64,000 bases of DNA, taken from Bradyrhizobium sp. 190 (lineage in GTDB: Bacteria > Pseudomonadota > Alphaproteobacteria > Rhizobiales > Xanthobacteraceae). Position numbers and translations under genes: made by a program. Location of the stretch: the NCBI RefSeq assembly GCF_023073415.1, contig NZ_JADPJL010000008.1, positions 310,001 through 374,000 of the forward strand, written 5' to 3'. Of this stretch, positions 19,424-28,517 are shown one piece after another (positions within the stretch are counted from its first letter, which is position 1; every line of letters begins with the position of its first letter). The notes beneath the pieces are model-generated. The model did not search any database. It saw only the letters and a list, made by a program, of their open reading frames with translations, and was not told the origin of the DNA.

Positions 19424-20764
19424 CTACTCGGTCGTATCGACGTCCTCTTTCGCCGTCAGCATTCCCGAGAGCGTTCGCAGCGCCAGATCGAGCTGCTCGG
19501 TGCTCGGGGCGCCAAGCGCCAGGCGGACGGCGTTTGGGGCATGGCCGGGGATCACGGCGAAGGTGGTCGAGGGGGTCAGCGCGATGTCGCGCCGGGCCGC
19601 GGCGGCGACGAATGTCTGCGAGCGCCAATGCGAGGGCAAAGTGAGCCAGAGATGGTAGGATTTGGCGTTCGCCTGGATTTCGAAGCCGGCGAGGTACCTG
19701 GCCGCCATCTGCTGGCGCCGCGCGGCATCGATCCGTTTCAGGCGTGACAGTTCGGCCACCGTGCCGTCAGCCATCAGTCGTTGTCCGGCGGCAAAGGCAA
19801 ATCCGGAAGCCGTCCATCCGCCCGAGCGAACCGCGGCCATGATGCGCTCGCGCAGGCGCGGCGGCGAAACGATGAAGCCGAGCGCGAGGCCGGGCGCCAC
19901 CTTCTTCGATAGGCTGTCGAGCGTGATGCAGCTATCCGGCGCGAGCGCGGCCATCGGCGTTTCTTCGTCGAGAAAGCCATAGACCGTGTCCTCGATGATC
20001 GTGAGGCCGAGCTTCTCGACGACGCGCAGCAGGTCGGTCCGGCGCGCCTGCGGCATGGTCATCCCGAGCGGATTCTGAATCGTCGGCTGAACGTACAGCG
20101 CCGACAAATGCGCCTCGCGGTGCGCCTTCTGCACCGCGTCCGGACGAACGCCGTTCTCGTCCATCGCGAGCGGCACCAGCGTGACGCCTAACCTCGCGGC
20201 GATGTCCTTGATGAAGGGATAGGTCAGCGCCTCGACGCCGCAGCGGCCGCCGCTCGGCACCATCGCCGCCAGCGCCGCGGCGATGCATTGCCTGCCGTTC
20301 GCGGTGAAGACGAGTTGATCGGGGGCCGGGGACCAGTCCTCGCGGGAGAGAAACTCGGCGGAAATGGTCCGTGCCGCCTGCGTGCCTGTCGTGGTCGAGT
20401 GCCGCAACGCGAGATCGAGCACTTCGGGACGCTCCAGCCCCGCAAGGCTCCTTGCGATCATCACCGATTGCGTCGGCAGGATCGGATAGTTCACTTCCAG
20501 ATCGATACGCGCGCCGCGCGGCTCAGTCGGCATGGGGATGCCGCGGCGCGTCTCGCCCGAAACGAACGTGCCCCGACCGACTTCGCCGACCACGAGGCCG
20601 CGGCGCAGCAACTCGGTGTAGACGCGGCTCGCCGTGGAGACGGCGATCTTCCGCTCATAGGCGAAGCTGCGCTGCGGCGGCAGGCGGTCGCCGGGTTTGA
20701 GGCCGCCATTGGCGATCTCGGCGGCGACGGTATCGGCAAGCTTCAGGTACTCGAATTTTGACAT
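19424..20764 (-). CDS. MocR-type regulator (GntR HTH fused to aminotransferase fold)
   Basis: The 446-residue protein has an N-terminal winged helix (1-75, with LPPQRSFAYERKIAVSTASRVYTE broken by the recognition helix) and a fold-type-I aminotransferase domain. The PLP-binding lysine is Lys287 in D-S-L-S-K-K. MocR regulators sense PLP or amino-compounds and bind direct repeats of DNA. Start at 20764 is chosen because the HTH begins directly after it. Such an array, TTGCACYGAG repeated, lies at 20767-20880 between this gene and the divergent DUF1127 gene, so autoregulation and control of DUF1127 are likely. Confidence 0.9.
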   Translation of the reverse strand: MSKFEYLKLADTVAAEIANGGLKPGDRLPPQRSFAYERKIAVSTASRVYTELLRRGLVVGEVGRGTFVSGETRRGIPMPTEPRGARIDLEVNYPILPTQSVMIARSLAGLERPEVLDLALRHSTTTGTQAARTISAEFLSREDWSPAPDQLVFTANGRQCIAAALAAMVPSGGRCGVEALTYPFIKDIAARLGVTLVPLAMDENGVRPDAVQKAHREAHLSALYVQPTIQNPLGMTMPQARRTDLLRVVEKLGLTIIEDTVYGFLDEETPMAALAPDSCITLDSLSKKVAPGLALGFIVSPPRLRERIMAAVRSGGWTASGFAFAAGQRLMADGTVAELSRLKRIDAARRQQMAARYLAGFEIQANAKSYHLWLTLPSHWRSQTFVAAAARRDIALTPSTTFAVIPGHAPNAVRLALGAPSTEQLDLALRTLSGMLTAKEDVDTTE

Positions 20765-20766
20765 TA

Positions 20767-20880
20767 TTGCACCGAGAGCAATGTTTTCCTTGCACCGAGC
20801 ATTGTATCGGATCATTTTGGAACCATCAAGCCAGAGATTGCACTGAGAGGGGTGCAAACAATCGGTCCATTAAGGTGCAA
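20767..20880. promoter_or_regulatory. Operator array between MocR and DUF1127 genes
   Basis: TTGCACCGAG occurs at 20767 and 20790 (23-base spacing), TTGCACTGAG at 20838, and inverted GGTGCAA copies at 20851 and 20874. Repeated direct half-sites next to the regulator's own gene are typical of MocR operators. The array covers the likely promoters of both divergent genes. Confidence 0.65.
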
Positions 20881-20943
20881 GCGCTCTCGCAAGCGTTTGC
20901 GCCGGCGGCAGCGGCTTGCCGCGTGAAAGCAAGGAGAAGTGCG

Positions 20944-21180
20944 ATGACCACGATCTATTCGACGGCAGGCCAACCTGCTCCCCAAAGCGTCCCGGGCGGA
21001 TTCTTCCGCGTCCTCGGAAACTGGGTAAACGGCATCGTCACTTATTTTGCGCACCGCCACGCCATCCAGACGCTGAGCGAACTGGACGATCGCGCGCTCC
21101 GCGACATCGGCATCGAACGCAGCCGGATTGAATCGGCCGTGCGCGGCAACGTCGATCCGGATTTCGGGCGCATCATGTAA
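20944..21180 (+). CDS. DUF1127 small Arg-rich protein
   Basis: This 78-residue protein ends with the DUF1127 core: T-L-S-E-L-D-D-R-A-L-R-D-I-G-I-E-R-S-R-I-E. DUF1127 proteins in alphaproteobacteria are associated with RNA turnover, sRNA maturation and phosphate or stress physiology. The ATG at 20944 follows the ribosome site AAGGAGAAG. The gene is divergent from the MocR regulator and shares its operator array, and a perfect palindromic terminator follows. Confidence 0.88.
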   Translation: MTTIYSTAGQPAPQSVPGGFFRVLGNWVNGIVTYFAHRHAIQTLSELDDRALRDIGIERSRIESAVRGNVDPDFGRIM

Positions 21181-21211
21181 GGCGCCTGGTTTGATCGCTC
21201 TGCACATCAAA

Positions 21212-21240
21212 CGGCCCGGTCGATCGACCGGGCCGAATTT
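21212..21240 (+). terminator. Palindromic terminator after DUF1127 gene
   Basis: A perfect 24-bp palindrome beginning CGGCCCGGTCGA spans 21212-21235 and is followed by AATTTG. It lies 31 bases after the stop codon and could serve the plus strand and, weakly, the convergent uspA-like gene. Confidence 0.7.
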
Positions 21241-21291
21241 GTTTGTCGGATCGCGTACCGCGCAAATTATTCCATCGGAACGGAAATGGCC

Positions 21292-21717
21292 CTAGTGCCG
21301 TACCACCAGCACCGAGCATCTGGCATAGCGCACGACATGGCCAGCGTTGGAACCGAGGAAATAGGTCCGCATCGCCGGCCGGTGCGAGGTCATCACGATC
21401 AGGTCGGCCTTGATCGCCGCCGCCTCTTCGAGGATCTCGTGATAGATGCCGCCCTGCCGCACTGCGGCGGAAATGCGCGACGCCTCGATGCCGGATTCCT
21501 TCGCCACGATGGTGAGCGCTTCTTCCGAAGTGGCGCGCTGCTGGGCGTCGAAATCGGCCGGCACATATTCCGCCAGCATCACCGGCGTCATCGGCAATAC
21601 GTTGAGCAGGCGCACCGAGCCATTCCAGGTCTGCGACAGCGTCGCAGCCGTTGCGATTGCGGGCTTGGCCAGATCGGTATCGGCCAGGTCGATCGGCACG
21701 AGAATCGACTTGAACAT
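21292..21717 (-). CDS. Universal stress protein, UspA family
   Basis: The 141-residue protein starts M-F-K-S-I-L-V-P-I-D-L and has the UspA alternating fold. The C-terminal ATP-loop should read G-x2-G-x9-G-(S/T); here the sequence is L-G-S-N-A-G-H-V-V-R-Y-A-R-C-S-V-L-V-V-R. The usual S/T pair is partly kept, so ATP binding is plausible but not certain. The start at 21717 is set by homology. It is convergent with DUF1127 and lies between two repeat elements. Confidence 0.88.
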   Translation of the reverse strand: MFKSILVPIDLADTDLAKPAIATAATLSQTWNGSVRLLNVLPMTPVMLAEYVPADFDAQQRATSEEALTIVAKESGIEASRISAAVRQGGIYHEILEEAAAIKADLIVMTSHRPAMRTYFLGSNAGHVVRYARCSVLVVRH

Positions 21718-21780
21718 CTGCGCCTCCTGGCTTGAGCCCGTTCGGTCCTGACTTATCAGGATCGGGCTCCAGCCTTTTGT

Positions 21781-21830
21781 TTTGACATGTTTTCTTTTAC
21801 GCGAACTTGTTCTCAATTCGCTCGAAAACC
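21781..21830. repeat. Dispersed repeat, copy 2 (TTTGACATGTTTTC family)
   Basis: This stretch aligns with 10647-10700 over about 50 bases, with shared GTTTTCTT, ACGCGAAC and GAAAAC words. It lies between the uspA-like and sixA-like genes. Confidence 0.55.
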
Positions 21831-21876
21831 GCGTCGTGGAGAGCTTAGCATGGCGGGGGAGGGAAGTCCGCCTGCC

Positions 21877-22431
21877 TCAATCGTCCAGCGCCTGCTTCAG
21901 CAATTTCGGGCTGGTGAAGCGCACGAGTTTGCCGCGCCGGAACGCCACCTCGCTCCAGTCGTCGACCGCAAAATCCAGGATGGCCAGGCCAGCGGTTGGC
22001 AGGTTGTCCTCAAGTGACTTCTTCGCCGCTGCGTCGCCGCTGCCGGCAAGCATCAAGGCCAGCTCATGCATGCCGGGATTGTGGCCGATCAGCATCAAGC
22101 GCGCGGGATCGGTGACTTCGACCATGCGGATGATCCGCAGGAGCTGCGCCGGCTCGGCGCCGTAGAGTTCGTCGAGCAATTCGACCTGCGGCTGCGGAAG
22201 CCGTTCCTGCGCTGCATCCTTCATCGCATCGCGCGCGATCTCCCAGGTCTGACGCGCCCGCACCGCGGTCGAAACCAGGACCGCGTCGGGGAGGGGCGGA
22301 TGCCGGCCGATCCAGGTTCCGATGGCGGCGGCATCGAGCCGGCCGCGCTCGTCGAGACGGCGGTCCTGGTCATGGCCCGAAGGCGCGGCGTGTTCGGTCT
22401 TGGCGTGACGCAGCAGCATCAAACGGCGCAT
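21877..22431 (-). CDS. SixA-type phosphohistidine phosphatase
   Basis: The 184-residue protein belongs to the histidine phosphatase superfamily. The catalytic R-H motif is L-L-R-H-A-K-T (His9), and the second histidine is in M-L-I-G-H-N-P-G-M. These residues and the length fit SixA, which removes phosphate from phosphohistidine of Hpt domains or PTS proteins. The presence of a solitary Hpt protein in the same window (6305) is suggestive only. It is divergent from the DAO-type oxidoreductase gene. Confidence 0.85.
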   Translation of the reverse strand: MRRLMLLRHAKTEHAAPSGHDQDRRLDERGRLDAAAIGTWIGRHPPLPDAVLVSTAVRARQTWEIARDAMKDAAQERLPQPQVELLDELYGAEPAQLLRIIRMVEVTDPARLMLIGHNPGMHELALMLAGSGDAAAKKSLEDNLPTAGLAILDFAVDDWSEVAFRRGKLVRFTSPKLLKQALDD

Positions 22432-22525
22432 GATCGCGATCTCGATTCGGTCTTAGTCTGGACTAATCTACAAGCTCATGTCCCGGACAAGGTGACAAGC
22501 GCAGCAGCGGTCCGTAAGAAACGCC

Positions 22526-24013
22526 ATGCCCGAGACTTTCACAAGTGCGACCAACGGCCCCGACGACGACGCGCCTTTTCGCTCGCGTCTGTCATTCGAC
22601 CTGGATGTTGACATTTGCGTGGTGGGAGCCGGACTTGCCGGCCTGACGGTGGCGCTGGAGGCTGCGCGCCTTGGGGCCAGCGTGGCCGTGCTCGAAGGCC
22701 GCTATGTCGGCTGGAACGCGTCCGGTCATCAGCTCGGCACGGTGATGCCGGGTTACAGTCTTCCGATCGGCGACCTGATCGAGCGCGTCGGCCTGGAGGA
22801 CGCGCGCGAGCTGTGGGCGATGTCGAAGCAGGGCGCTGATTACGTTCGCGCCGCCGCCACCGAAGAGGCTATGCCGGGAATTGCACTGACCGAGGGCGCG
22901 CTGGAGGTCTCCACCGTCGACGCCGGCGAAACGCTGATCAGCCGGCTGCAGACGCTGAGCGAGGATTTCGAGACCGAGGTCGAGGGATGGCAGGTCGACC
23001 GCGTTCGCGCTCAGCTCGGGACGGCACGCTATTTCCACGGCATCTATTATCCGCGCGCGTTCCAGATCGACGGCCGCAAATACATCCACGGTCTTGCCGC
23101 GCAGGCGAGGCGTGCGGGCGCGCGCATCTTCGAGGATACGCCGGTCGTCAGCATCGATCCGTCGGGGATTCGCAAGCGCATCGTGACGCCGTCGGCGCGG
23201 CTCCGCGCATCGCACATCGTGCTGGCCGGCAACGTTCACCTCGGCGCTCCGTTGCGCCGCCTGTCGGAGACGCTGCTGCCGGTCTGGCGCTATGCCGCGG
23301 TAACGGAGCCGCTCGGCGAGCGGCTGGGCGAGGTGATCGCGTTCAAGGGGTCGGTGGCCGACAGTGACGGCATCGATCATTTCCGGATCGTCGACGGTGA
23401 CCGGCTGATGTGGGCCAGTCCGGAAACCACCTGGGAGGCGCGGCCAAGCCGCTTTGGACCCGCCGTTCAGCGCCGCATTGCCACCATCTTCCCAGAGCTC
23501 GGCAAGGTCGCGATTTCGGACGTGTTCGGCGGCGCGGTCGGGGTGACCGTGCACGGCATGCCGCAGATCGGCCAGCTGCGCAAAGGACTGTGGGTCGCCA
23601 GCGGCTTCGGCCGCCATGGGCTGAATACTTCGGCGATGGCGGGGCAGGTCATCGCGCGCAGCATTCTGTGGGGCGAGGAACGCTGGAAACTGTTCTCGCC
23701 GTTCGAACTGGTCTGGGCGGGCGGCGCCACCGGCCGCGCCGCCGGCCATCTGATCGGCCTGTGGGGGCGGGGCCATTCCGCCGCGGCGGGCGCGCTGGCC
23801 CGTTACCGCGAAGGCGCCCGCGCCCGGGAAGGCGTGCGCGAGGCGCGATTGGCGGAGGCCAACCGGCAGGCCGGAACCATGCCGCAGCGCCGTCCGCCGG
23901 CTGGGCCACGCCCGATGCGTCCACAGCCTCCGCGGCCGGCGGGGGCGCAGGACGGCGGGATCCAGGTTGTCCCCTCGCAGGAAAGTGAGAAAATCCGGGA
24001 CGGTTCCGTGTAA
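22526..24013 (+). CDS. FAD-dependent oxidoreductase, DAO/glycine-oxidase family
   Basis: This 495-residue flavoprotein has the N-terminal dinucleotide motif V-V-G-A-G-L-A-G-L-T-V-A at about residues 32-43, then E-G-R-Y-V-G-W-N-A-S-G-H-Q, the DAO-family FAD contact. The C-terminal substrate/FAD region includes G-L-W-V-A-S-G-F-G-R-H-G-L-N. A 60-residue Pro/Arg-rich tail follows from about 435 and is probably disordered. The family oxidises amino groups of glycine, D-amino acids or gamma-glutamyl-putrescine; the substrate here is unknown. Confidence 0.85.
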   Translation: MPETFTSATNGPDDDAPFRSRLSFDLDVDICVVGAGLAGLTVALEAARLGASVAVLEGRYVGWNASGHQLGTVMPGYSLPIGDLIERVGLEDARELWAMSKQGADYVRAAATEEAMPGIALTEGALEVSTVDAGETLISRLQTLSEDFETEVEGWQVDRVRAQLGTARYFHGIYYPRAFQIDGRKYIHGLAAQARRAGARIFEDTPVVSIDPSGIRKRIVTPSARLRASHIVLAGNVHLGAPLRRLSETLLPVWRYAAVTEPLGERLGEVIAFKGSVADSDGIDHFRIVDGDRLMWASPETTWEARPSRFGPAVQRRIATIFPELGKVAISDVFGGAVGVTVHGMPQIGQLRKGLWVASGFGRHGLNTSAMAGQVIARSILWGEERWKLFSPFELVWAGGATGRAAGHLIGLWGRGHSAAAGALARYREGARAREGVREARLAEANRQAGTMPQRRPPAGPRPMRPQPPRPAGAQDGGIQVVPSQESEKIRDGSV

Positions 24014-24076
24014 CGTCGGCGCCCGTGGGCCGTACTTGATGGCGAACCGTTACGCCCGCCTCGCACGGAGATTTCC

Positions 24077-24577
24077 ATGATCGACCGCCGTATCCTGCTC
24101 GCATCCCTGGCCGGCCTGTTTGGCCTCGCTGCTTTCCGCTGGCTGCGCACCAGCCCGGCACAAGCCGCCGAGAAATTCGAGGTGGAAAAGACCGACGCCG
24201 AATGGCGCCAACAGCTCACGCCGCAGCAATATGAAATCCTGCGCAAGCACGGCACCGAGCGGCCGGGTTCGAGCCCGCTCCTGAAAGAAAAGCGGAAGGG
24301 CATCTTTGCCTGCGCCGGTTGCGATCTGCCGCTGTTCTCTTCGGACACCAAATATGAGAGCGGAACTGGCTGGCCGAGTTTCTGGAAGCCACTCGACAAC
24401 GCCCTTGGCGAAACCAAGGACACGACGCTCGGGATGACGCGCACAGAAGTTCACTGCCGCCGCTGCGGTGGACATATGGGGCACGTCTTCGATGACGGGC
24501 CAAAACCGACCGGCTTGCGCTATTGCATCGACGGGTTTGGGCTGGTGTTTCACCCGGCTGCTCCGTCGGCCTCGTGA
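24077..24577 (+). CDS. msrB: Exported peptide-methionine (R)-S-oxide reductase
   Basis: The 166-residue enzyme has an N-terminal twin-arginine-like signal ([16 protein letters not shown], cleaving near AQA-A at about 31), so it probably repairs oxidised proteins in the periplasm. Zinc ligands are the pairs Cys79/Cys82 and Cys127/Cys130. The core G-T-G-W-P-S-F and [10 protein letters not shown] are present. The catalytic Cys is Cys150 in R-Y-C-I-D-G; most MsrB proteins have Asn where this has Asp152, a mild variation. It has its own terminator and stands just upstream of the flagellar block. Confidence 0.93.
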   Translation: MIDRRILLASLAGLFGLAAFRWLRTSPAQAAEKFEVEKTDAEWRQQLTPQQYEILRKHGTERPGSSPLLKEKRKGIFACAGCDLPLFSSDTKYESGTGWPSFWKPLDNALGETKDTTLGMTRTEVHCRRCGGHMGHVFDDGPKPTGLRYCIDGFGLVFHPAAPSAS

Positions 24578-24616
24578 ACGGCGCTGCTCGGCAATTGTTG
24601 CCCGCCCGGCAAATGT

Positions 24617-24648
24617 GCCCCGGTCTTCGGACCGGGGCTTTTTTTCTT
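24617..24648 (+). terminator. Strong intrinsic terminator after msrB
   Basis: A 9-bp stem GCCCCGGTC / GACCGGGGC closed by the stable TTCG loop is followed by TTTTTTTCTT. It insulates the flagellar operon from msrB. Confidence 0.93.
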
Positions 24649-24677
24649 AAGTCTTTGATTTTTATTGATTTTGTGGT

Positions 24678-24694
24678 TTGGCACAACGCTTGCG
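24678..24694 (+). promoter_or_regulatory. Sigma-54 promoter of the hook operon
   Basis: TTGGCAC-AACGC-TTGCG has the -24 GG and -12 GC dinucleotides at the exact sigma-54 spacing. It lies 73 bases upstream of flgE. In Caulobacter the hook gene is likewise sigma-54 dependent. Confidence 0.8.
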
Positions 24695-24766
24695 ACATCT
24701 TCTCACGACGCGGCCTCGGTTTCCCTGGAACGGCGAGCCGCCCGGATCGAATTTGGAGAACATGTC

Positions 24767-26584
24767 ATGGGTATCTTCGGCGCTCTCACCACCGCGGTCG
24801 GCGGCCTTCGCGCCAACTCCTACGCGCTGGAAAACGTCTCGGGTAACATCGCCAACTCGCAGACGACGGCGTTCAAGCGCGTCGACACCTCCTTCCTCGA
24901 TCTGATTCCGCAGACCTCAGCGACCGCGCAACTCGCGGGCGGCGTGACCACGCAATCCCGCTCCACCAACTCGGTGCAGGGCGACGTGCAGACGGCCTCG
25001 GTTGCGACCTTCATGGCGATCAACGGCAACGGTTTCTTTGCGGTGCAAAAGCCCGGCAATTTCACCGACGGCACGCCGGTGTTCGACGGCGTCGACCGCT
25101 ATACCCGCCGCGGCGACTTCCAGCTCGACAAGAGCGGCTATCTCGTCAACGGCGCCGGCTATTATCTGCAGGGCGTGCCGATCGATCCGACCACCGGCAA
25201 CCCTTCCGGCAGTTCGCCGCAGGTCCTCAGATTCCAGAACGACTTTTTGCCGGCGCAGCAAACCACCAGGATCGACTATCGCGCCAACCTCGCCAGCTAT
25301 CCGCTGACAACCAAGCATGACGTTGCCGTTCCCGGATCGGAATTGATCATCCCCGGATCATACAGCGCTGGACATAATCCGCTGGCGCTCGGCACGCCTC
25401 AGGCGCCCTATACCGACGCCACCAGGAGCGGCACCACTCAGAGCAACAAAGCGACGCCGTCGGTTGCGAACACGGCCGCGACCCTGCTCAGCGGCACGGC
25501 ACCCTCCAACTCGATCTCTTCCAATTTCGTCGCGGGCGACACCATTACGGTCAACGGCCAAACCCTCACCTTCATGGCGTCGGGCACCGCCGTCGGCGCC
25601 AACCAGATCAACGTCGACGACAGCATCGGAACCTTGCTGGGCAAGATCGACGCGCTCCAGGGAACGTCAGCCCCGTACACGTCCACGATCGCCTCGGGCT
25701 CGATCACGCTGCATTCCGGCCTCGCCAACAATCTCTCGGTCACGAGCTCGAACGGCACGGCCTGGGCCGCGCTCGGTTTTAACGGTACCGCGACGGCGAC
25801 GCGCGGCGGCGGCGGCGGCGTCGGCACCGGCCAGGTCGTCGGCAACGACAACTCGACGTTCCTCGGCGAGTCGATAGCGGGTGGTGCGGTCACGACCTAC
25901 GATGTCTCGGGCGCTCCGGTGAACCTGCAGTTCCGTTGGGCCAAGGTCGACACCGCCTCGCTTGGCGCTGGCCATACCGACACCTGGAACCTGTTCTACC
26001 AGGTCAATCCCAACGCAACCGGCACCCAGGTCGCGTGGCAGAACGTCAACACCAATTTCACCTTCTCTGCCTCAGGCCAGATGACGCCGGCGGTTCCGTC
26101 CGTGGAACTCACCAATGCCGTCGTCAATGGCGTCACGCTGGGCAGTCCCGTCATCAACTTCGGCACCGGCGGCGTCACTCAATTCGCGGATGCCAATGGC
26201 AACGTGCAGGTCAACCAGGTCCAGCAGGACGGCTTTCCGGCCGGCCAGTTGCAGTCGGTCGGCGTAGGCACCAACGGGCGAATTGTTGGCAACTATTCCA
26301 ATGGCCGCAACCTCGACCTCGCCGAAATCTCGGTCGCGACCTTCAACGGCACGAACTTCCTCAAGCGCGTCAATGGCGGGGCGTTCGAGGTCACCGACGG
26401 ATCCGGACAGGCGCTGTTCGGTAAGGCCGGAACCATCGTCGGTTCGTCGCTGGAAGGATCCAACACCGATATCGCCGACGAGTTCACCAAGCTGATCGTC
26501 ACGCAGCAGGCTTACTCGGCCAACACCAAGGTGATCACGACTTCCAACACGATGGTGCAGGATCTCCTGAACGTACTGCGCTAA
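24767..26584 (+). CDS. flgE: Flagellar hook protein FlgE
   Basis: This 605-residue protein opens with the rod/hook signature M-G-I-F-G-A-L-T-T-A-V-G-G-L and E-N-V-S-G-N-I-A-N-S-Q-T. It closes with the matching C-terminal helix (S-N-T-D-I-A-D-E-F-T-K-L-I-V-T-Q-Q-A-Y). It is longer than the E. coli protein (402) because of extra central domains. Residues about 237-345 form a module that also occurs in FlgL encoded downstream. Subunits polymerise into the hook. The ATG at 24767 is chosen by family alignment. It is first in the flgE-flgK-flgL unit, expressed from the sigma-54 promoter at 24678. Confidence 0.95.
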   Translation: MGIFGALTTAVGGLRANSYALENVSGNIANSQTTAFKRVDTSFLDLIPQTSATAQLAGGVTTQSRSTNSVQGDVQTASVATFMAINGNGFFAVQKPGNFTDGTPVFDGVDRYTRRGDFQLDKSGYLVNGAGYYLQGVPIDPTTGNPSGSSPQVLRFQNDFLPAQQTTRIDYRANLASYPLTTKHDVAVPGSELIIPGSYSAGHNPLALGTPQAPYTDATRSGTTQSNKATPSVANTAATLLSGTAPSNSISSNFVAGDTITVNGQTLTFMASGTAVGANQINVDDSIGTLLGKIDALQGTSAPYTSTIASGSITLHSGLANNLSVTSSNGTAWAALGFNGTATATRGGGGGVGTGQVVGNDNSTFLGESIAGGAVTTYDVSGAPVNLQFRWAKVDTASLGAGHTDTWNLFYQVNPNATGTQVAWQNVNTNFTFSASGQMTPAVPSVELTNAVVNGVTLGSPVINFGTGGVTQFADANGNVQVNQVQQDGFPAGQLQSVGVGTNGRIVGNYSNGRNLDLAEISVATFNGTNFLKRVNGGAFEVTDGSGQALFGKAGTIVGSSLEGSNTDIADEFTKLIVTQQAYSANTKVITTSNTMVQDLLNVLR

Positions 26585-26629
26585 TTCCGCGACGCCGTTC
26601 GCGATGCGATTTGAGATGGGCAATTAGTC

Positions 26630-28510
26630 ATGGGTTTGAGTCAAGCTCTCTCCACCGCAATGTCCGGCCTGCGCGCGACGCAAGCCGCGATCGCGCTGGT
26701 CGGATCGAACGTCGCCAACGCGGAAACGCCCGGTTACGTCAGGAAGTCGATCATCCAGTCCGCCGGCGTGACCGGCGACTACGGCTCGAGCGTTCTGCTC
26801 CACGGCGTCGATCGGCAGCTCGACCAGTATTTGCAGACACAACTGCGGACGGAAACCTCCGGCGCGGCCTATGCCGATATCCGCTCGACCTTCCTTGCCA
26901 ATCTGCAGAACGTCTACGGAAATCCGGCTGAGACCGGCACCATCGAGGATTCGTTCAACAAGCTGTTGACCGCCTTTCAGGGCTTATCGACCAGCCCAGA
27001 CTCGCAGTCGGCGCGGATCAGCGCGGTTGCCGCCGCACAGACCATGGCGCAGACGCTCAATGCGGCGACGCAGGGGATTCAAAATCTTCGCGCCAACGCC
27101 GAGATGGGCATCAACGATTCCATCGTTACGGCGAACAACGCGATGGCCCAGATCGCGTTCATCAACAACCAGCTCCAGAACAACGGCAAGACGGACGCCG
27201 CGACGGCATCGCTTCTGGATCAGCGCGACCAGTACATTACTCAACTGTCGAGTTTGATGGACATCAGAACGGTCGTCAACGACCTCAACCAGGTGACCGT
27301 ATTCACGAACTCCGGCGTGCAACTGGTCGGCACCGAGGCTGCACAGCTAAGCTTCAATCCGCAGGGCACGATAACGCCAAACACGCTGTACAATTCCGAT
27401 CCGACGAAGAACAACGTCGGCACCATCGCGATCAATTTCCCGCACGGCGGCAGCTACGATCTGGTGTCGACCAACTCGATCCGTTCGGGCAAGATCGCTG
27501 CCTATCTCGAGCTGCGCGACAACACGCTGGTGAAGGCGCAGGCGCAGATCGACCAGTTCGCGGCGTCGATGGCGAGCGCACTGTCGGACAAGACGACGGC
27601 CGGCACCGCTGCTCCGGCGTCCGTGATGCCGCAGGCCGGCTATGATCTCGATCTGACGGGCCTGCAATCCGGCAACGTCATCCGCGTCAGCTACAAGGAC
27701 AACACCACCGGCGTTACGCACAATCTGTCGATCGTGCGCGTCGACGACCCGAGCGTTCTGCCGCTGAGCAATACCGCGACGCTCGATCCGAACGATGAAG
27801 TGCTGGGCATCAATTTTGCCGGCGGTATGGCCTCGGTGGTTTCCCAGCTCAACGCCGCGCTCGGGTCGGCTGATCTGCAGTTTTCGAATCCTTCCGGCTC
27901 TACGCTGCGCGTTCTGGATGATGGCGCGCCAAACCGTTCTGACGTGCTCGCGGCGTCGGTCACCACGACCATGTCTTCGCTCACCAGCGGCAACCCACAG
28001 CTTCCGCTGTTCACGGATAATGGCGGGCTCTTTACCGGCGCGCTCACCGCCAACGGTTCGCAGCAGACGGGTCTCGCCGGTCGCATCAGCGTCAATCTCG
28101 GGCTGCTTGGCGACCCCTCGCGCACCATCGTGTTCTCCACCAGCCCGTTGACGCCTTCGGGCGACACCACGCGTTCCGATTTCATTCTGACGCAGCTGCA
28201 GTCGGGGAATTATCGCTATTCGCCGCAGACCGGCATCGGGACCACCGGCGCTCCGTTCACCGGCACGCTGGTCAACTTCGCCAAGCAGTTCATCAGCCAA
28301 CAGGGCGAAGCCGCGACCGCCGCCAAGCAACTCGCCGACGGTCAGTCTGTGGTGCTGAACACGCTGCAGAAGAAGGTGACGGATGCCTCGGGCGTCAATA
28401 TCGACGACGAGATGGCGCATCTGCTCGCGCTGCAGAACGCCTATTCCGCCAACGCGCGCGTAATGTCGTCCATCAAGCAGATGTACGATACGCTGATGCA
28501 GGCCATGTGA
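26630..28510 (+). CDS. flgK: Hook-filament junction protein FlgK
   Basis: The 626-residue protein has the axial-protein N-terminus (G-L-S-Q-A-L-S-T-A-M-S-G-L, then S-N-V-A-N-A-E-T-P-G-Y-V) and the C-terminal motif S-G-V-N-I-D-D-E-M-A-H-L-L-A-L-Q-N-A-Y. These define FlgK (HAP1), which joins hook to filament. The middle is the variable outer domain. It starts 45 bases after flgE and ends 7 bases before flgL, so the three are co-transcribed. Confidence 0.95.
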   Translation: MGLSQALSTAMSGLRATQAAIALVGSNVANAETPGYVRKSIIQSAGVTGDYGSSVLLHGVDRQLDQYLQTQLRTETSGAAYADIRSTFLANLQNVYGNPAETGTIEDSFNKLLTAFQGLSTSPDSQSARISAVAAAQTMAQTLNAATQGIQNLRANAEMGINDSIVTANNAMAQIAFINNQLQNNGKTDAATASLLDQRDQYITQLSSLMDIRTVVNDLNQVTVFTNSGVQLVGTEAAQLSFNPQGTITPNTLYNSDPTKNNVGTIAINFPHGGSYDLVSTNSIRSGKIAAYLELRDNTLVKAQAQIDQFAASMASALSDKTTAGTAAPASVMPQAGYDLDLTGLQSGNVIRVSYKDNTTGVTHNLSIVRVDDPSVLPLSNTATLDPNDEVLGINFAGGMASVVSQLNAALGSADLQFSNPSGSTLRVLDDGAPNRSDVLAASVTTTMSSLTSGNPQLPLFTDNGGLFTGALTANGSQQTGLAGRISVNLGLLGDPSRTIVFSTSPLTPSGDTTRSDFILTQLQSGNYRYSPQTGIGTTGAPFTGTLVNFAKQFISQQGEAATAAKQLADGQSVVLNTLQKKVTDASGVNIDDEMAHLLALQNAYSANARVMSSIKQMYDTLMQAM

Positions 28511-28517
28511 GGGTTTC

